DNA from: Promicromonospora iranensis
GTDB lineage: Bacteria > Actinomycetota > Actinomycetes > Actinomycetales > Cellulomonadaceae
Direction: 5' to 3'
Assembly: GCF_028994805.1 (NCBI RefSeq)
Contig: NZ_JAJQQP010000021.1
Coordinates: 1-58,306 of the forward strand
DNA length: 58,306 bases
A program made the position numbers and the translations under genes. The notes below the pieces were generated by a model. That model was not told the DNA's origin and did not search any database. It saw only the letters and a program-made list of their open reading frames with translations. The first letter of the stretch is position 1. Every line of letters begins with the position of its first letter. This document shows positions 8,870 to 17,032 of this stretch, piece by piece.

Positions 8870-10582
8870 GTGCCCGAGCCCACCACCGAGCCCACCCCCG
8901 CCGCTGCCGCCACCACCACCCCGACCACCCCCGGCCCGCTGCGCGCCTCCCGGCGCGGCTTCCTCCTCGGAGCCGGGGCCGTCGGGGCCGGACTCGTGGC
9001 CGCAGGGTCGGGGGCCACCACCGCGAGCGCCGCACCGGACCGCACACCCGCTCGCTCTCGCGCCCGCCAGGGCGGCTATGTCTGGCTCGCCGGGGACCAC
9101 CACCTGCACAGCCGGTACAGCAACGACGCGATGTACCGGATCGACGACCAGGCGGTCCGTGCGATCGACGGCGGGCTGGACTGGATCGTCATCACGGACC
9201 ACGGCAACGCGGCGTTCGCGGCCCACAGCATCGCGCCGCAGCGCGAGGACATCCTCGCGGCCAGGGAGCGGCACGGCGAGGACCTGCTCCTCTTCAACGG
9301 CCTGGAGTGGAACATCCCGGGCGCCGAGCACACCACGTTCATGATGGCGCCGGGAGCAGGCGAGCCCCGTGCCCTCCAGGAGCTGGTGGACAGGTACGAC
9401 GCGCTGGTGGTCGACGCGCGTGACGGCACTCCCGAGAACGAGGCGCTGGCGCTCGCCGCACTCAAGCACATCGCCGCCACCGTGCGATCCGGCCGGCTCG
9501 CGGACGCGCTGGTGCTGCCCAACCACCCGGCCCGCAAGGGCATCGACTCCCCCGCCGAGCTGCGCGCCTGGCAGGACGCGGCGCCGGACGTCGTCATCGG
9601 CTTCGAGGGTGCGCCCGGCCACCAGGCGGCGGGCCTGCCCGCGCCAGGCATGGCGCGCGGCCGCGGCCTCTACGACGGCGGCCCGGGACAGTACTCCTTC
9701 CCGGGGTACCCCGCGGAGAGCTACCGCACGTGGGGCGGCTTCGACTGGATGACCGCCACGGTCGGGGGCGTGTGGGACTCCTTGCTGTCCGAGGGCCGCC
9801 GGTGGTGGATCACCACCACGTCGGACGGCCACCAGGGTTGCGGCGACTGGGTCAAGAACCCCGTCGACCCGCTCGACCAGACGGGCTACGACAAGATTCC
9901 GTACAACGAGGACGGCGACACGTTCCAGACCACCGGCGTCTACCCGCCGCCGGTCGGTGCCGGCCGACCCGTCGCCGAGTACAGCTCCTTCCCGCCCGGT
10001 GCGTACAACAAGACCTGGGTCGGGGCCGAGAACTTCAGCCACCGTGCGGTGATGGACGCGATGCGGGCGGGCCGGATGTGGGTCTGCTTCGGCGATCTCG
10101 TCGCCGGGCTGGACGTCCAGCTCGGGGTCAAGGGCCGGGGTGGCCACCGCCGTCGCGCGACCCTCGGCGGGGAGCTGGTGGTCGCGACAGGGACGGAGGT
10201 CGAGCTGACCGTCACCGTCGACCTGGCGGACGGCGTCAACCACGCCGGGCTCCTGCCCGAGCTGGCCCGCGTCGACCTGATCCGTGGCAGGGTGACCGGC
10301 CCGAGCGCCGACCCCGACGCGCTCTACGCGCCGGGCACCAGGGTGGCGCACTCGTGGGACACTTCCGGGCGCTCCGGGTCGGTGACGCTCACCCACTCCT
10401 TCGTGGCCGAGCACGACGGCTACGTCCGGCTCCGCGGCACCGACGGCAAGCGCAGCCAGCCCGGTTACCTGGGCGCGGACGTCGACCCGGCGGGGCCGGC
10501 GCAGGACGTCCTCGGCGGGGTCAACCCCTGGGACGACCTCTGGTTCTACACGAACCCGATCTTCCTCAGGGTCCGCGGGTAG
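8870..10582 (+). CDS. Tat-exported PHP-domain metallophosphoesterase-like protein
   Basis: A 570-residue protein. It has a twin-arginine signal (SRRGFLLGAG, residues 27-36, then a hydrophobic stretch to about 55). The PHP metal motifs follow: HHLHS at 77-81 and TDHG at 109-112, with more potential ligands in LPNHPARKG and TSDGHQG. It thus probably folds with its metals in the cytoplasm and acts outside. The C-terminal part (about 400-570) looks like beta-sandwich sequence. The GTG start at 8870 has GAGGAG 8 bases upstream. Substrate unknown; family members hydrolyse phosphate esters. No operon partner. Confidence 0.87.
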   Translation: MPEPTTEPTPAAAATTTPTTPGPLRASRRGFLLGAGAVGAGLVAAGSGATTASAAPDRTPARSRARQGGYVWLAGDHHLHSRYSNDAMYRIDDQAVRAIDGGLDWIVITDHGNAAFAAHSIAPQREDILAARERHGEDLLLFNGLEWNIPGAEHTTFMMAPGAGEPRALQELVDRYDALVVDARDGTPENEALALAALKHIAATVRSGRLADALVLPNHPARKGIDSPAELRAWQDAAPDVVIGFEGAPGHQAAGLPAPGMARGRGLYDGGPGQYSFPGYPAESYRTWGGFDWMTATVGGVWDSLLSEGRRWWITTTSDGHQGCGDWVKNPVDPLDQTGYDKIPYNEDGDTFQTTGVYPPPVGAGRPVAEYSSFPPGAYNKTWVGAENFSHRAVMDAMRAGRMWVCFGDLVAGLDVQLGVKGRGGHRRRATLGGELVVATGTEVELTVTVDLADGVNHAGLLPELARVDLIRGRVTGPSADPDALYAPGTRVAHSWDTSGRSGSVTLTHSFVAEHDGYVRLRGTDGKRSQPGYLGADVDPAGPAQDVLGGVNPWDDLWFYTNPIFLRVRG

Positions 10583-10658
10583 TCCGCGAAGGGTGCGCCA
10601 GTAGCAGCGCCGAGTCGCCGCCGAGCGCCGCCCGACTGAAGTTCGGGTAGGGGAGTCC

Positions 10659-10693
10659 TTGTTTTCGGACGTCCGAACTTCTAGTCTCACGAC
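10659..10693 (+). promoter_or_regulatory. Leaderless promoter with embedded palindrome (metal operon)
   Basis: -35 TTGTTT (10659-10664), 17-bp spacer, -10 TAGTCT (10682-10687), then the ATG only 6 bases later at 10694 with no ribosome site, so the mRNA is probably leaderless. The spacer holds the perfect 14-bp palindrome TTCGGACGTCCGAA (10664-10677). A wider pair GAAGTTCGG (10638-10646) and CCGAACTTC (10673-10681) flanks it. The placement fits a repressor site; a DtxR/MntR-type manganese regulator is the likely reader (inference). Confidence 0.7.
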
Positions 10694-11653
10694 ATGCCCA
10701 GCACGCGTCGCTCCCCCGTCGTCGTCCGCCTCGCTCTGCCCGCCGTCCTGTCCCTCGCCCTGGCCGCGAGCACGCTGTCCGGCTGCACGGCCTCGGCTCA
10801 GGGGCAGGGGGCGGACGACCGGCCGGTCGTCCTGACGACGTTCACGGTGCTGGCGGACGTCGCGCAGAACGTGGCCGGTGACCATCTCCGGGTCGAGTCG
10901 ATCACCAAGGCCGGCGCGGAGATCCACGGGTACGAGCCGACGCCGCGCGACATCGCCAAGGCATCGGAGGCGGACCTCATCCTGGACAACGGGCTGAACC
11001 TCGAGTCGTGGTTCGGGCAGTTCGTGGAGTCGGTGGACGTGCCGCACGTGGTGGTGTCGGACGGCGTCGAGCCGCTGGACATCACCGAGGACATCACCGA
11101 GGACGCCTCCACGGGCAAGCCGAACCCGCACGCGTGGATGAGCCCGGTCAACGTGCAGGTCTACGTCGACAACATGGTCGAGGCGTTCGGTGACCTCGAC
11201 CCGGCGCACGCCGACGAGTTCGAGGCCAACGGCGCGGCGTACCAGGCGGAGCTGCAGGAGGTGCAGGACGAGCTGGTCGACGGGCTGTCGGCGCTACCCG
11301 AGCACCAGCGGGCGCTCGTGACCTGCGAGGGCGCGTTCTCCTACCTCGCACGCGACGCCGGCCTGACCGAGCGGTACATCTGGCCCGTGAACGCCGAGCA
11401 GCAGGCCACGCCGCAGCAGATCACGTCCGCGATCGAGTTCGTCCGGGCCAACGACGTCCCCGCCGTCTTCTGCGAGTCCACGGTCTCGGACAAGCCGATG
11501 CGGCAGGTCGTCGACGCGACCGGTGCGGCGTTCGGCGGCACGCTCTACGTCGACTCCCTCTCCGAGCCCGACGGGCCGGTGCCGACCTACCTCGACCTGA
11601 TCCGGTACGACACCGAGACCATCGTCGGCGCGCTCACCGGGAGCGCCTCGTGA
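10694..11653 (+). CDS. Manganese-type ABC transporter substrate-binding lipoprotein
   Basis: A 319-residue cluster A-I metal-binding protein. Signal peptide with lipobox LSGC (Cys31). The ligand set reads His in IHGYEPTP, His in NPHAWMSP, Glu in CEGAFSYL and Asp in YVDSLSE. Glu in the third position, as in PsaA-type proteins, rather than the His of ZnuA, points to manganese (or iron) rather than zinc. YIWPVNAEQQATPQQI is also PsaA-like. First gene of a three-gene operon overlapping the ATPase by 4 bases. Confidence 0.92.
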   Translation: MPSTRRSPVVVRLALPAVLSLALAASTLSGCTASAQGQGADDRPVVLTTFTVLADVAQNVAGDHLRVESITKAGAEIHGYEPTPRDIAKASEADLILDNGLNLESWFGQFVESVDVPHVVVSDGVEPLDITEDITEDASTGKPNPHAWMSPVNVQVYVDNMVEAFGDLDPAHADEFEANGAAYQAELQEVQDELVDGLSALPEHQRALVTCEGAFSYLARDAGLTERYIWPVNAEQQATPQQITSAIEFVRANDVPAVFCESTVSDKPMRQVVDATGAAFGGTLYVDSLSEPDGPVPTYLDLIRYDTETIVGALTGSAS

Positions 11654-12432
11654 CGGCGCCCCCGGCGATCGAGGTGGCCGACGTCGCCGTCCGCTACGGC
11701 GAGGTCCTGGCCCTGGACGGCGTGTCCCTGAGCATCGCGCCGGGACGGGTGACCGGGCTGGTCGGGATGAACGGATCGGGCAAGTCGACGCTGTTCAAGG
11801 CCATCATGGGCATGGTCCGCCCCGACCGCGGGCACGTCCTGATCGACGGCGCCGCCCCCGTCGCGGCGCGCCGGCGGGGCCTTGTCGGCTACGTGCCGCA
11901 GAGCGAGGACGTCGACTGGGCCTTTCCCGTCTCCGTCCGGGACGTGGTCATGATGGGCCGCTACGGCCGGCAGGGCCTCACCCGGCGCGCCCGGCCCGCC
12001 GACCACGTCGCCGTCGCCGACGCCCTCGACCGCGTGGAGCTCACCGGCTACGCCGAGCGGCAGATCGGGCAGCTCTCCGGCGGACAGCGCAAGCGCGCGT
12101 TCGTCGCCCGCGGCATCGCCCAGGACGCCCGGATCCTGCTGCTGGACGAACCCTTCGCCGGCGTCGACAAGCGCTCGGAGGCCACCATCGTGCGGCTGCT
12201 CAGAGAGCTGGCGGACGACGGCCGCACCGTCCTGGTGTCCACCCACGACCTGCACGCCCTCCCGCGGCTCGCGGACGAGGCGGTGCTCCTGCTGCACCGG
12301 GTCCTGTTCCACGGCGACGTGTCGGAGGCGCTACGGCCGGACCACCTCGCCCGGGCCTTCGGCCTCGACGTGCTGGACCTGGACCTGGACCGGGACCAGG
12401 ACCAGGACCTGAACCGGGAGGGACCCGCATGA
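11650..12432 (+). CDS. Manganese-type ABC transporter ATP-binding protein
   Basis: A 260-residue ATPase starting with GTG at 11650, overlapping the stop of the binding protein (GTGA). Walker A GMNGSGKST (39-47), signature LSGGQRKRAF, Walker B ILLLDEP and switch His in STHDLHAL are all present. It ends in an unusual Asp-rich tail (LDLDLDRDQDQDLNREGPA) encoded by 6-bp repeats at about 12373-12418, absent from typical family members. Powers uptake with the permease downstream. Confidence 0.93.
   Translation: MTAPPAIEVADVAVRYGEVLALDGVSLSIAPGRVTGLVGMNGSGKSTLFKAIMGMVRPDRGHVLIDGAAPVAARRRGLVGYVPQSEDVDWAFPVSVRDVVMMGRYGRQGLTRRARPADHVAVADALDRVELTGYAERQIGQLSGGQRKRAFVARGIAQDARILLLDEPFAGVDKRSEATIVRLLRELADDGRTVLVSTHDLHALPRLADEAVLLLHRVLFHGDVSEALRPDHLARAFGLDVLDLDLDRDQDQDLNREGPA
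12373..12418. repeat. 6-bp tandem units coding an Asp-rich tail
   Basis: Successive GACCTG, GACCGG and GACCAG hexamers (about seven) extend the C terminus of the metal ABC ATPase just before its stop. The unit keeps the frame, giving alternating Asp and Leu/Arg/Gln. Confidence 0.8.
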
Positions 12433-13295
12433 CCGTCCTCGACCTGCTCCTGGAGCCGCTGCAGTTCGACTTCATGGTCCGCGCGCTCGCGACGACCGTC
12501 ATCGCCGCGATCGTGTGCGCGCTCCTGTCGTGCTGGCTCGTCCTGGTCGGCTGGTCGCTGATGGGCGACGCCGTCTCGCACGCCGTCCTGCCCGGCGTCG
12601 TGATCGCCTACGTGCTCGGCGCGCCGTTCGCGCTCGGGGCCCTCGTGTTCGGGTTCCTCGCCGTGGCCCTCATCGGCGCGATCCGCGGCACGAGCCGGAT
12701 CAAGGAGGATGCCGCGATCGGGATCGTGTTCACCACGCTCTTCGCTCTCGGGCTCGTCCTCATCTCCGTCACGCCGAGCCACACGGACCTGAACCACATC
12801 ATCTTCGGCAACATCCTCGGCGTCTCCGACCCGGACCTGGTCCAGATCGCGGTCCTGGCCGCCATCGCCTTCGTGATCCTGGTCCTCAAGCGCCGCGACC
12901 TGACCCTGTACGCGTTCGACCCCCTGCACGCCCACGCCATCGGGCTCTCGCCGCGGTTCCTCGGGGCGCTGCTGCTCGGTCTCCTCGCCCTGACCGCCGT
13001 CGTCGCCCTCCAGGTGGTCGGCGTGATCCTGGTCGTGGCGATGCTGATCATCCCCGGCGCCACCGCGCACCTGCTCACCGACCGGTTCGGTCGCATGCTC
13101 GTGATCGCCCCGGTGCTGTCGGCGACCTGCTCCGTGGTGGGCATCTACCTCAGTTACTGGCTCGACGCCGCCTCGGGCGGGCTCGTCGTCCTCGTGCAGG
13201 GCGCCGCGTTCCTGCTCGCCTACCTGTTCAGCCCGCGCCACGGTCTGCTCGGCAAGCTCCCCGCGGCCCGACGGCGGACAGCCGTCGCGAACTGA
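12429..13295 (+). CDS. Manganese-type ABC transporter permease
   Basis: A 288-residue ABC-3 family permease with about eight or nine membrane segments. Family features include LLSCWLVLVGWSLMGDAVSHAVLPGVVIAY near the N terminus and LQVVGVILVVAMLIIPGATAHLLTDRF. The start overlaps the ATPase stop (ATGA at 12429), so the three genes form one translationally coupled importer operon. A converging enoyl-CoA hydratase gene lies 173 bases beyond the end, across a repeat-rich hairpin. Confidence 0.93.
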   Translation: MTVLDLLLEPLQFDFMVRALATTVIAAIVCALLSCWLVLVGWSLMGDAVSHAVLPGVVIAYVLGAPFALGALVFGFLAVALIGAIRGTSRIKEDAAIGIVFTTLFALGLVLISVTPSHTDLNHIIFGNILGVSDPDLVQIAVLAAIAFVILVLKRRDLTLYAFDPLHAHAIGLSPRFLGALLLGLLALTAVVALQVVGVILVVAMLIIPGATAHLLTDRFGRMLVIAPVLSATCSVVGIYLSYWLDAASGGLVVLVQGAAFLLAYLFSPRHGLLGKLPAARRRTAVAN

Positions 13296-13341
13296 GCACG
13301 GGCCGCGGATATCCCCCGTCGCCGTGTCGCCGAGCTGGCGA

Positions 13342-13435
13342 ATTCGGTCCGTTGCACAGCGTGGCTCGTGACTTCGGTCCGTTGCTCTGACTTCGGTCGG
13401 TTGATTGACCGATCTCACAGCAACGGACCGAAGTC
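13342..13435. repeat. Palindromic intergenic element with repeated TTCGGTCCGTTG motif
   Basis: GACTTCGGTCCGTTGCT (13370-13386) is perfectly inverted at 13419-13435. Two further direct copies lie nearby: TTCGGTCCGTTGC at about 13343-13355 and GACTTCGGTCGGTTG at 13389-13403. The loop holds its own hairpin TCGGTC/GACCGA. It sits between convergent stops and could act as a terminator, but the repeated motif suggests a dispersed palindromic repeat. Confidence 0.75.
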
Positions 13436-13468
13436 GCGCAGCGGACGCGCGGCCTGGCGGACCCCCGC

Positions 13469-14260
13469 TCACCGGCCGGTGAAGACCGGCGCCTCCCGGT
13501 TCAGGAACGAGGCGACGGCGGCGGCGTGATCGCTGGTCGCGCCGCACGTGACCTGGCCGAGCGCCTCTGCCTCCAGCGCCTCGTCGAGGCTCAGGCCGGG
13601 CGCCCGCCCGATCAGGCGCTTGCTCTGCGCGAACGCGGCGGTCGGTCCCGCGGCGAGCTGCCGGGCGAGGTCGATCGCCCGGGGCAGCACGTCCTCGGCG
13701 TCGGATGTCTCCCCGGAGATGCCCCAGGCGATGGCCTCCTCCGGGGTGAAGGTCCGCCCGAACAGGATCAGCTCCTTCGCCCGGGCGTCCCCGACGGCGC
13801 GCGGCAGCGTGACGGACAGGCCGGTGTCGAAGGTCAGGCCGATGCCGGTGAACGCGGTCGCCAGCTTGATGCCGGCCGCGAAGACCCGGTGGTCGCAGGC
13901 CAGCGCGAGCCCGAGCCCCGCACCGGCACAGGGCCCGCCCACGGCGGCGATCACCGGCTTGGGCATGGTCAGCAGGTTCCGCACGATCGGCGTGTAGTGC
14001 TCGCGGACCGTCGCGAACGCCGACTCCGCGCCGTCCCCCAGGGCCGCTGAGTGCTCGCCCAGGTCCTGGCCCAGGCAGAACGCCCTGGCCGACCCGGTGA
14101 GCACCACCGCGCGCACCTGCTCGTCGGCGGCGACGTCCGCGACGGCGTCGCGCAGCGCCGCCTTGGACGCGGCCGTCAGTGCGTTGCGGTGCTCGGGGTC
14201 GTCCAGCGTGATCGTCGCGAGCGCATCCCTGCGCTCGACGACGACGGGGGTGTCGGTCAT
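13469..14260 (-). CDS. paaG: PaaG-type 1,2-epoxyphenylacetyl-CoA isomerase
   Basis: A 263-residue crotonase-fold protein. SARAFCLGQDLGEHS and the ending AVFTGR-type (PVFTGR) match PaaG, as does the catalytic Asp in GLTFDTGLS where hydratases have Glu. PaaG converts the ring epoxide to the seven-membered oxepin-CoA. Start at 14260 with GGAGGAG. It is the last gene of the minus-strand paa set, separated by 85 bases from the dehydrogenase upstream. A general enoyl-CoA isomerase is the alternative. Confidence 0.85.
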   Translation of the reverse strand: MTDTPVVVERRDALATITLDDPEHRNALTAASKAALRDAVADVAADEQVRAVVLTGSARAFCLGQDLGEHSAALGDGAESAFATVREHYTPIVRNLLTMPKPVIAAVGGPCAGAGLGLALACDHRVFAAGIKLATAFTGIGLTFDTGLSVTLPRAVGDARAKELILFGRTFTPEEAIAWGISGETSDAEDVLPRAIDLARQLAAGPTAAFAQSKRLIGRAPGLSLDEALEAEALGQVTCGATSDHAAAVASFLNREAPVFTGR

Positions 14261-14317
14261 CTCAGCTCCTCCAGAGTCCACGGTCGGCCTCGTCGCCGAT
14301 CGTCGCTACCGTCAGTA

Positions 14318-14353
14318 CACGTCACCACACACGTCACCACACAGGTCACCACA
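14318..14353. repeat. Three 12-bp tandem units spanning a stop codon
   Basis: CACGTCACCACA (14318-14329), the same again (14330-14341), and CAGGTCACCACA (14342-14353). The last unit covers the stop codon of the 3-hydroxyacyl-CoA dehydrogenase gene. Confidence 0.9.
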
Positions 14354-15239
14354 GGTAGAAGCCCTGCCCGGTCTTGCGTCCCAGCTCGCCCGCCGCGACC
14401 TTGTCCCGGAGCACCTGCGGCGGCGCGAACCGTGGCCCCAGCTCGCGCTCGAGGTGCTCGGCGATGTCCAGCCGCACGTCGAGCCCGACGATATCGGTGG
14501 TGCGCAACGGACCCACCGGGTGCCGGTAGCCCAGGGTCATCGCCGCGTCGATGTCAGCGGCGTCGGCCACGCCCTCCTCCAGCATGCGCATGGCCTCCAG
14601 CGCGATGGCCACACCGAGCCGGCTGCTCGCGAAGCCCGGCGAGTCCCGGACGGTGATCGCCGTCCTGCCCAGCCCGGCGACCCAGCGCTGGGCTTCCCCG
14701 ACCAGGCCGGGCGCGGTCCGCCGTCCGACCACCACCTCGATCAGGTCGCTGACCGGGACGGGATTGAAGAAGTGCAGCCCGACCAGGCGCGACGGGTCGG
14801 GCAGCGCGTCGGCCAGGACGTCGATCGACAGGGAGCTCGTGTTGCTGCCGACGGCCGCACCGGGGGCCACGGCGGCGATCCGCCGCAGCACGTCGCGCTT
14901 GAGGTCCGCCAGCTCGGGGACCGCCTCGACCACCAGCGCGCAGCCCGCCAGCGCGGCGGCGTCGGTCACCACCTCGAACGTGCCGGTCGCCCGCACGCCT
15001 CTGTCCGCTGCCCTGTCCACTGCCCTGGCCGCCTCCTTGGCCGCCTCCTTGGCCGCCGCCTTGGCGAGGCTCGCGGCGATCCGCTCGCGCGCCTCCCCCG
15101 CCGACGCCGCGTCGCTCTCGACGACGGTGACGGCGGCGCCCGCGATCACGAAGGCGTGCGCGATGCCGGCGCCCATGCGCCCGCCGCCGTACACCCCCAC
15201 GTTCTCCGGGACGGTGCGCCCGGTGGTGTGCTCTGTCAT
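14346..15239 (-). CDS. paaH: 3-hydroxyadipyl-CoA dehydrogenase
   Basis: A 297-residue 3-hydroxyacyl-CoA dehydrogenase. Rossmann motif GGGRMGAGIAHAF, substrate/catalytic motif VGLHFFNPVP (catalytic His) and the C-terminal domain with GRKTGQGFYLW. In the paa pathway it oxidises 3-hydroxyadipyl-CoA to 3-oxoadipyl-CoA. One helix of the NAD domain is built from 12-bp repeats at 15001-15060 (AAAKEAAKEAARAVDRAADR). Its start overlaps the paaF stop by 4 bases, so the two are coupled. Confidence 0.9.
   Translation of the reverse strand: MTEHTTGRTVPENVGVYGGGRMGAGIAHAFVIAGAAVTVVESDAASAGEARERIAASLAKAAAKEAAKEAARAVDRAADRGVRATGTFEVVTDAAALAGCALVVEAVPELADLKRDVLRRIAAVAPGAAVGSNTSSLSIDVLADALPDPSRLVGLHFFNPVPVSDLIEVVVGRRTAPGLVGEAQRWVAGLGRTAITVRDSPGFASSRLGVAIALEAMRMLEEGVADAADIDAAMTLGYRHPVGPLRTTDIVGLDVRLDIAEHLERELGPRFAPPQVLRDKVAAGELGRKTGQGFYLW
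15001..15060. repeat. 12-bp tandem units within paaH
   Basis: Five adjacent 12-bp units of two related types (CTGTCCGCTGCC-like at 15001-15024, TTGGCCGCCTCC-like at 15025-15060) encode an Ala/Lys/Glu-rich helix. All keep the reading frame. Confidence 0.8.
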
Positions 15240-15979
15240 GGCCGCCCCTTGCGGCGGTCGAGGAACGCCGTCATCCGGTCGGTCTTGTCCTGGGTCTCGA
15301 ACAGCACCGCCTGCGCGATGTTGTCGACGAGCGGGTGCGCGTCGCGTGGCGCGTCCAGGACGGACTTGGTGAGCCGCACGGCCAGCGGCGCCTGGGCGGT
15401 GATGCGGTCGGCGAGGCGGTGCCCGGCCGGCTCGAGGTCGTCGGCGGCGACCACCTCGTGGAGCAGGCGGACCGCGAGCGCCTCGTCGGCGTCGAGCACG
15501 CGCCCCGCCAGCAGGATCTCCTTGGCCAGCGGCTCGCCGACGAGCTCCTTCAGCCGCCAGGCGGCGCCGGCCGCGGCGAGGATGCCCAGGCCCGGCTCCG
15601 GGTTGCCGATCCTGGTCGCGGGGGTGCCGATCCGGAAGTCGCACGCGTAGGCGAGCTCCGCGCCGCCTCCGAGGGCGTACCCGTCGACGAGTGCGACGAC
15701 GGGCATCGGCAGCCGGTGGACCCGGTCGAAGATGCCCGAGTTGATGCCGGCGAGCGCGTCGTCCCGGCGCCGTTCGCGGAGCTGGGCGATGTCCGCCCCC
15801 GCCGCGAAGGTGCCGCCGGTGCCGATGAGCAGCGCCACGCGTGGTGCTGCCTCCAACGCGGCGCACGCGTCGTGCAGGGCCTCGACCGTCGCGCTGTCGA
15901 TGGCGTTGCGGACCTCTGGCCGGTTCAGCCGCAGGACCACCCGGTCGTCGTGCTCCTCGACCAGCAGCGGCGCGCTCAT
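15236..15979 (-). CDS. paaF: 2,3-dehydroadipyl-CoA hydratase (enoyl-CoA hydratase)
   Basis: A 247-residue crotonase-fold hydratase. GTFAAGADIAQL forms the oxyanion hole, and both catalytic glutamates are present (ALGGGAELAY and GNPEPGLGIL), which separates it from the Asp-type PaaG at 13469. It hydrates dehydroadipyl-CoA for the next gene, paaH. Its start (15979) overlaps the paaE stop by four bases. Confidence 0.88.
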   Translation of the reverse strand: MSAPLLVEEHDDRVVLRLNRPEVRNAIDSATVEALHDACAALEAAPRVALLIGTGGTFAAGADIAQLRERRRDDALAGINSGIFDRVHRLPMPVVALVDGYALGGGAELAYACDFRIGTPATRIGNPEPGLGILAAAGAAWRLKELVGEPLAKEILLAGRVLDADEALAVRLLHEVVAADDLEPAGHRLADRITAQAPLAVRLTKSVLDAPRDAHPLVDNIAQAVLFETQDKTDRMTAFLDRRKGRP

Positions 15980-17031
15980 GCGTCGAAGTCCACGGTCACC
16001 GCGTCGCCGACCGGGAACGTCTGGCAGGTGAGGACGAAGCCGGCGGCGACCTCCTCCGGCTCGAGGGCGTAATTGCGCACCATGTCGACCGCGCCGTCGC
16101 GCACCCGGGCCCGGCAGGTGCCGCACACCCCGCCCTTGCACGCGAAGGGCAGGTCGGCGCGGACCTCCTGCGCGGCGTCGAGGAGCCGTTTGTCCTGCGG
16201 CATCGCGCTGGTGGTCGAGCGGCCGTCGAGGATCACCGTCACCTCGCTCGTCGCGCCGTCCACCACCCGGTCCGGATGCCGCAGCTCCGGCGGGGGCTCG
16301 TCGACCCAGAAGAGCTCGACGTGCACCCGCTCGGCCGGGACCCCGAGCTCCGCCAGCACCGCCCGGGCCTCGGTCAGCATGCCGAAGGGCCCGCAGAGCC
16401 AGACGTGGTCCATGTCGGCGACGGGGACGACGAGGGTCAGCAGGTCACGCAGCCGGTCGCCGTCGAGCCGGCCCGAGAACAGCTCCACGTCACGTGGCTC
16501 CCGGGACAGGACGTGGACCAGGTCGAGCTGGTCGTGGTGGGCATCCTTGAGGTCCGCGAGCTCCTCGGCGAACATCACGGAGCTGGTCGTGCGGTTGCCG
16601 TAGAGCAGGGTGGCCCGCGCGTCCGGGTTGCCGAGCACCGTGGACATGATCGAGAGCATCGGCGTGATGCCCGAGCCCGCCGCGATGCACAGGTGTCGCC
16701 CGCCCTGCGCCGGGTCGGCCCGGAAGCTGCCGCTCGGGGGCAGCACCTCCACGCGGTCCCCGGGCCTGACCTCGCGCACCAGCCAGGACGAGAACAGGCC
16801 GTCGGGGATCTCGCGGACGCCGATCCGTGGCGCGCTGCCCGCCGGCGCGCAGATGGAGTAGGTGCGTCGCTGCTCGACGCCGTCGACGACGCGGCGCAGC
16901 GTCAGCGACTGGCCGGCGGCGAAGTCGAACACGTCCCGCAGCTCGGCGGGCAGGTCGAAGGTGACGGCGGCCGCGTCGTCGGTGAGCTGCTCGACGTCGG
17001 TCACGGTGAGCGTGTGGAACGTGGCGGTCAC
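15976..17031 (-). CDS. paaE: Phenylacetyl-CoA epoxidase reductase subunit PaaE
   Basis: A 351-residue electron-transfer protein feeding the PaaABC(D) epoxidase. The FAD domain has RTYS (56-59); the NAD(P) domain has CGPFGM (213-218); a C-terminal plant-type [2Fe-2S] ferredoxin domain holds Cys298, Cys303, Cys306 and Cys336 (CKGGVCGTC...C). GTG start at 17031, one base after the paaD stop triplet. Electrons flow from NADPH through FAD and the cluster to the di-iron centre of PaaA. Confidence 0.95.
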   Translation of the reverse strand: MTATFHTLTVTDVEQLTDDAAAVTFDLPAELRDVFDFAAGQSLTLRRVVDGVEQRRTYSICAPAGSAPRIGVREIPDGLFSSWLVREVRPGDRVEVLPPSGSFRADPAQGGRHLCIAAGSGITPMLSIMSTVLGNPDARATLLYGNRTTSSVMFAEELADLKDAHHDQLDLVHVLSREPRDVELFSGRLDGDRLRDLLTLVVPVADMDHVWLCGPFGMLTEARAVLAELGVPAERVHVELFWVDEPPPELRHPDRVVDGATSEVTVILDGRSTTSAMPQDKRLLDAAQEVRADLPFACKGGVCGTCRARVRDGAVDMVRNYALEPEEVAAGFVLTCQTFPVGDAVTVDFDA

Positions 17032-17032
17032 G

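Noticed and set aside
10600-10693. A manganese riboswitch (yybP-ykoY type) before the metal importer
   Set aside because: The -10 box ends 6 bases before the ATG, leaving no leader RNA to fold.
10694-13295. A zinc (ZnuABC) assignment for the ABC importer
   Set aside because: The third metal ligand position is Glu (CEGAF), as in manganese-type proteins, and no His-rich loop is present.
12048-13547. A minus-strand frame opposite the metal ABC genes
   Set aside because: Composition is typical of an antisense shadow and it crosses a palindromic intergenic element; the plus-strand genes have complete family motifs.
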